Below, in pieces: positions 6,034 to 6,200 of a stretch of DNA of 6,200 nt. The first letter of the stretch is position 1; the number at the start of each line of letters is the position of its first letter. A program made the translations under genes and the position numbers. Origin of the DNA: Polaromonas sp. GTDB lineage: Bacteria; Pseudomonadota; Gammaproteobacteria; Burkholderiales; Burkholderiaceae_C. The notes beneath the pieces were generated by a model. The model was not told the DNA's origin, searched no databases, and saw only the letters and a list, made by a program, of their open reading frames with translations. Location of the stretch: assembly GCA_023259235.1 (NCBI GenBank), contig JAHFQQ010000211.1, forward strand, positions 1 through 6,200, read 5' to 3'.

Positions 6034-6200
6034 CTACCCGTGCCCGCACTTCCACTTCCCGAGATCCCTGGCCTCGATCATCAGAGGAACCATGGTGGGC
6101 TGGACATCGATCACCGTAACCGGCATTGGCGGCATGGCTGCGCCTGCCGTAGCACTGGAATGAGAACAACCAGCCGCGAAAGCGCCCAAGCTTGAAATCA
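6034..6200 (-). pseudogene. N-terminal part of the same adaptor gene, disrupted by two compensating frameshifts and cut by the window edge
   Basis: In the same frame as the downstream adaptor ORF, 6198 to about 6073 reads as a lipoprotein N-terminus: SLGAFAAGC with a lipobox-like AAGC (Cys codon 6166-6168), a small-residue linker, then MPPMPVTVIDVQPTMVPLMIEA (first Met codon 6124-6126), typical of RND adaptors. That frame then loses similarity and ends at TAG (6034-6036). The expected next block, GQGSREVEVRARVGG, is present at 6073-6029 in a different frame. After about 6028 the family sequence (ILQKLLYEEG) resumes in the original frame. One change removes bases (1 modulo 3) near 6073-6079, and a second adds bases (1 modulo 3) near 6024-6031. 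Either the gene is inactivated or the sequence contains errors here. The start codon and ribosome site are off the right edge. Confidence 0.75.

Noticed and set aside
6024..6036. Programmed ribosomal frameshift in the adaptor gene
   Set aside because: No slippery heptamer is evident, two opposite shifts would be needed, and adaptors of this family are not known to use frameshifting. Indels or sequence error explain it better.

Overview
The window reads as a piece of a GC-rich proteobacterial chromosome, most likely a betaproteobacterium. The evidence is a Gram-negative tripartite RND efflux operon with GC-ending codons, next to a ribosomal RNA promoter and leader of enteric/betaproteobacterial style. 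The taxonomic call is an inference. All recognised genes and signals are on the minus strand, so the biological reading order runs from right (6200) to left (1).

Right to left: the operon starts beyond the right edge with a periplasmic adaptor (membrane fusion protein) lipoprotein gene (about 6200 to 5119). It continues with a 1047-residue HAE1-type RND pump gene (5103 to 1960) and ends with a NodT/OprM-type outer membrane factor lipoprotein gene (1963 to 533). The adaptor and pump genes are 15 nt apart. The pump and outer membrane genes overlap by the 4-nt ATGA. Together they would form an adaptor-pump-channel complex spanning both membranes. No regulator gene is visible, and the operon promoter is off the right edge.

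The adaptor gene is damaged as written. Its N-terminal part (lipobox region) and its C-terminal part share one frame, but about 50 nt between them (roughly 6024-6079) encode the family sequence in another frame, and the main frame has a TAG stop at 6034-6036. These are two compensating indels, either real inactivation or sequence error.

Left of the operon, 218-532 holds no convincing gene but several inverted repeats. At 140-167 there is a near-consensus sigma-70 promoter with the GC-rich discriminator typical of rRNA promoters. It is followed by a leader with a UACG-capped hairpin (boxB position), a boxA and a boxC-like motif. This is the start of an rrn operon whose 16S gene should lie just off the left edge.

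I see no CRISPR array, transposase, tRNA or phage gene. The most unusual points are the double frameshift in the adaptor, the perfect 10-bp dyad just upstream of the rRNA promoter, and the run of stem-loops between the efflux operon and the rrn promoter.
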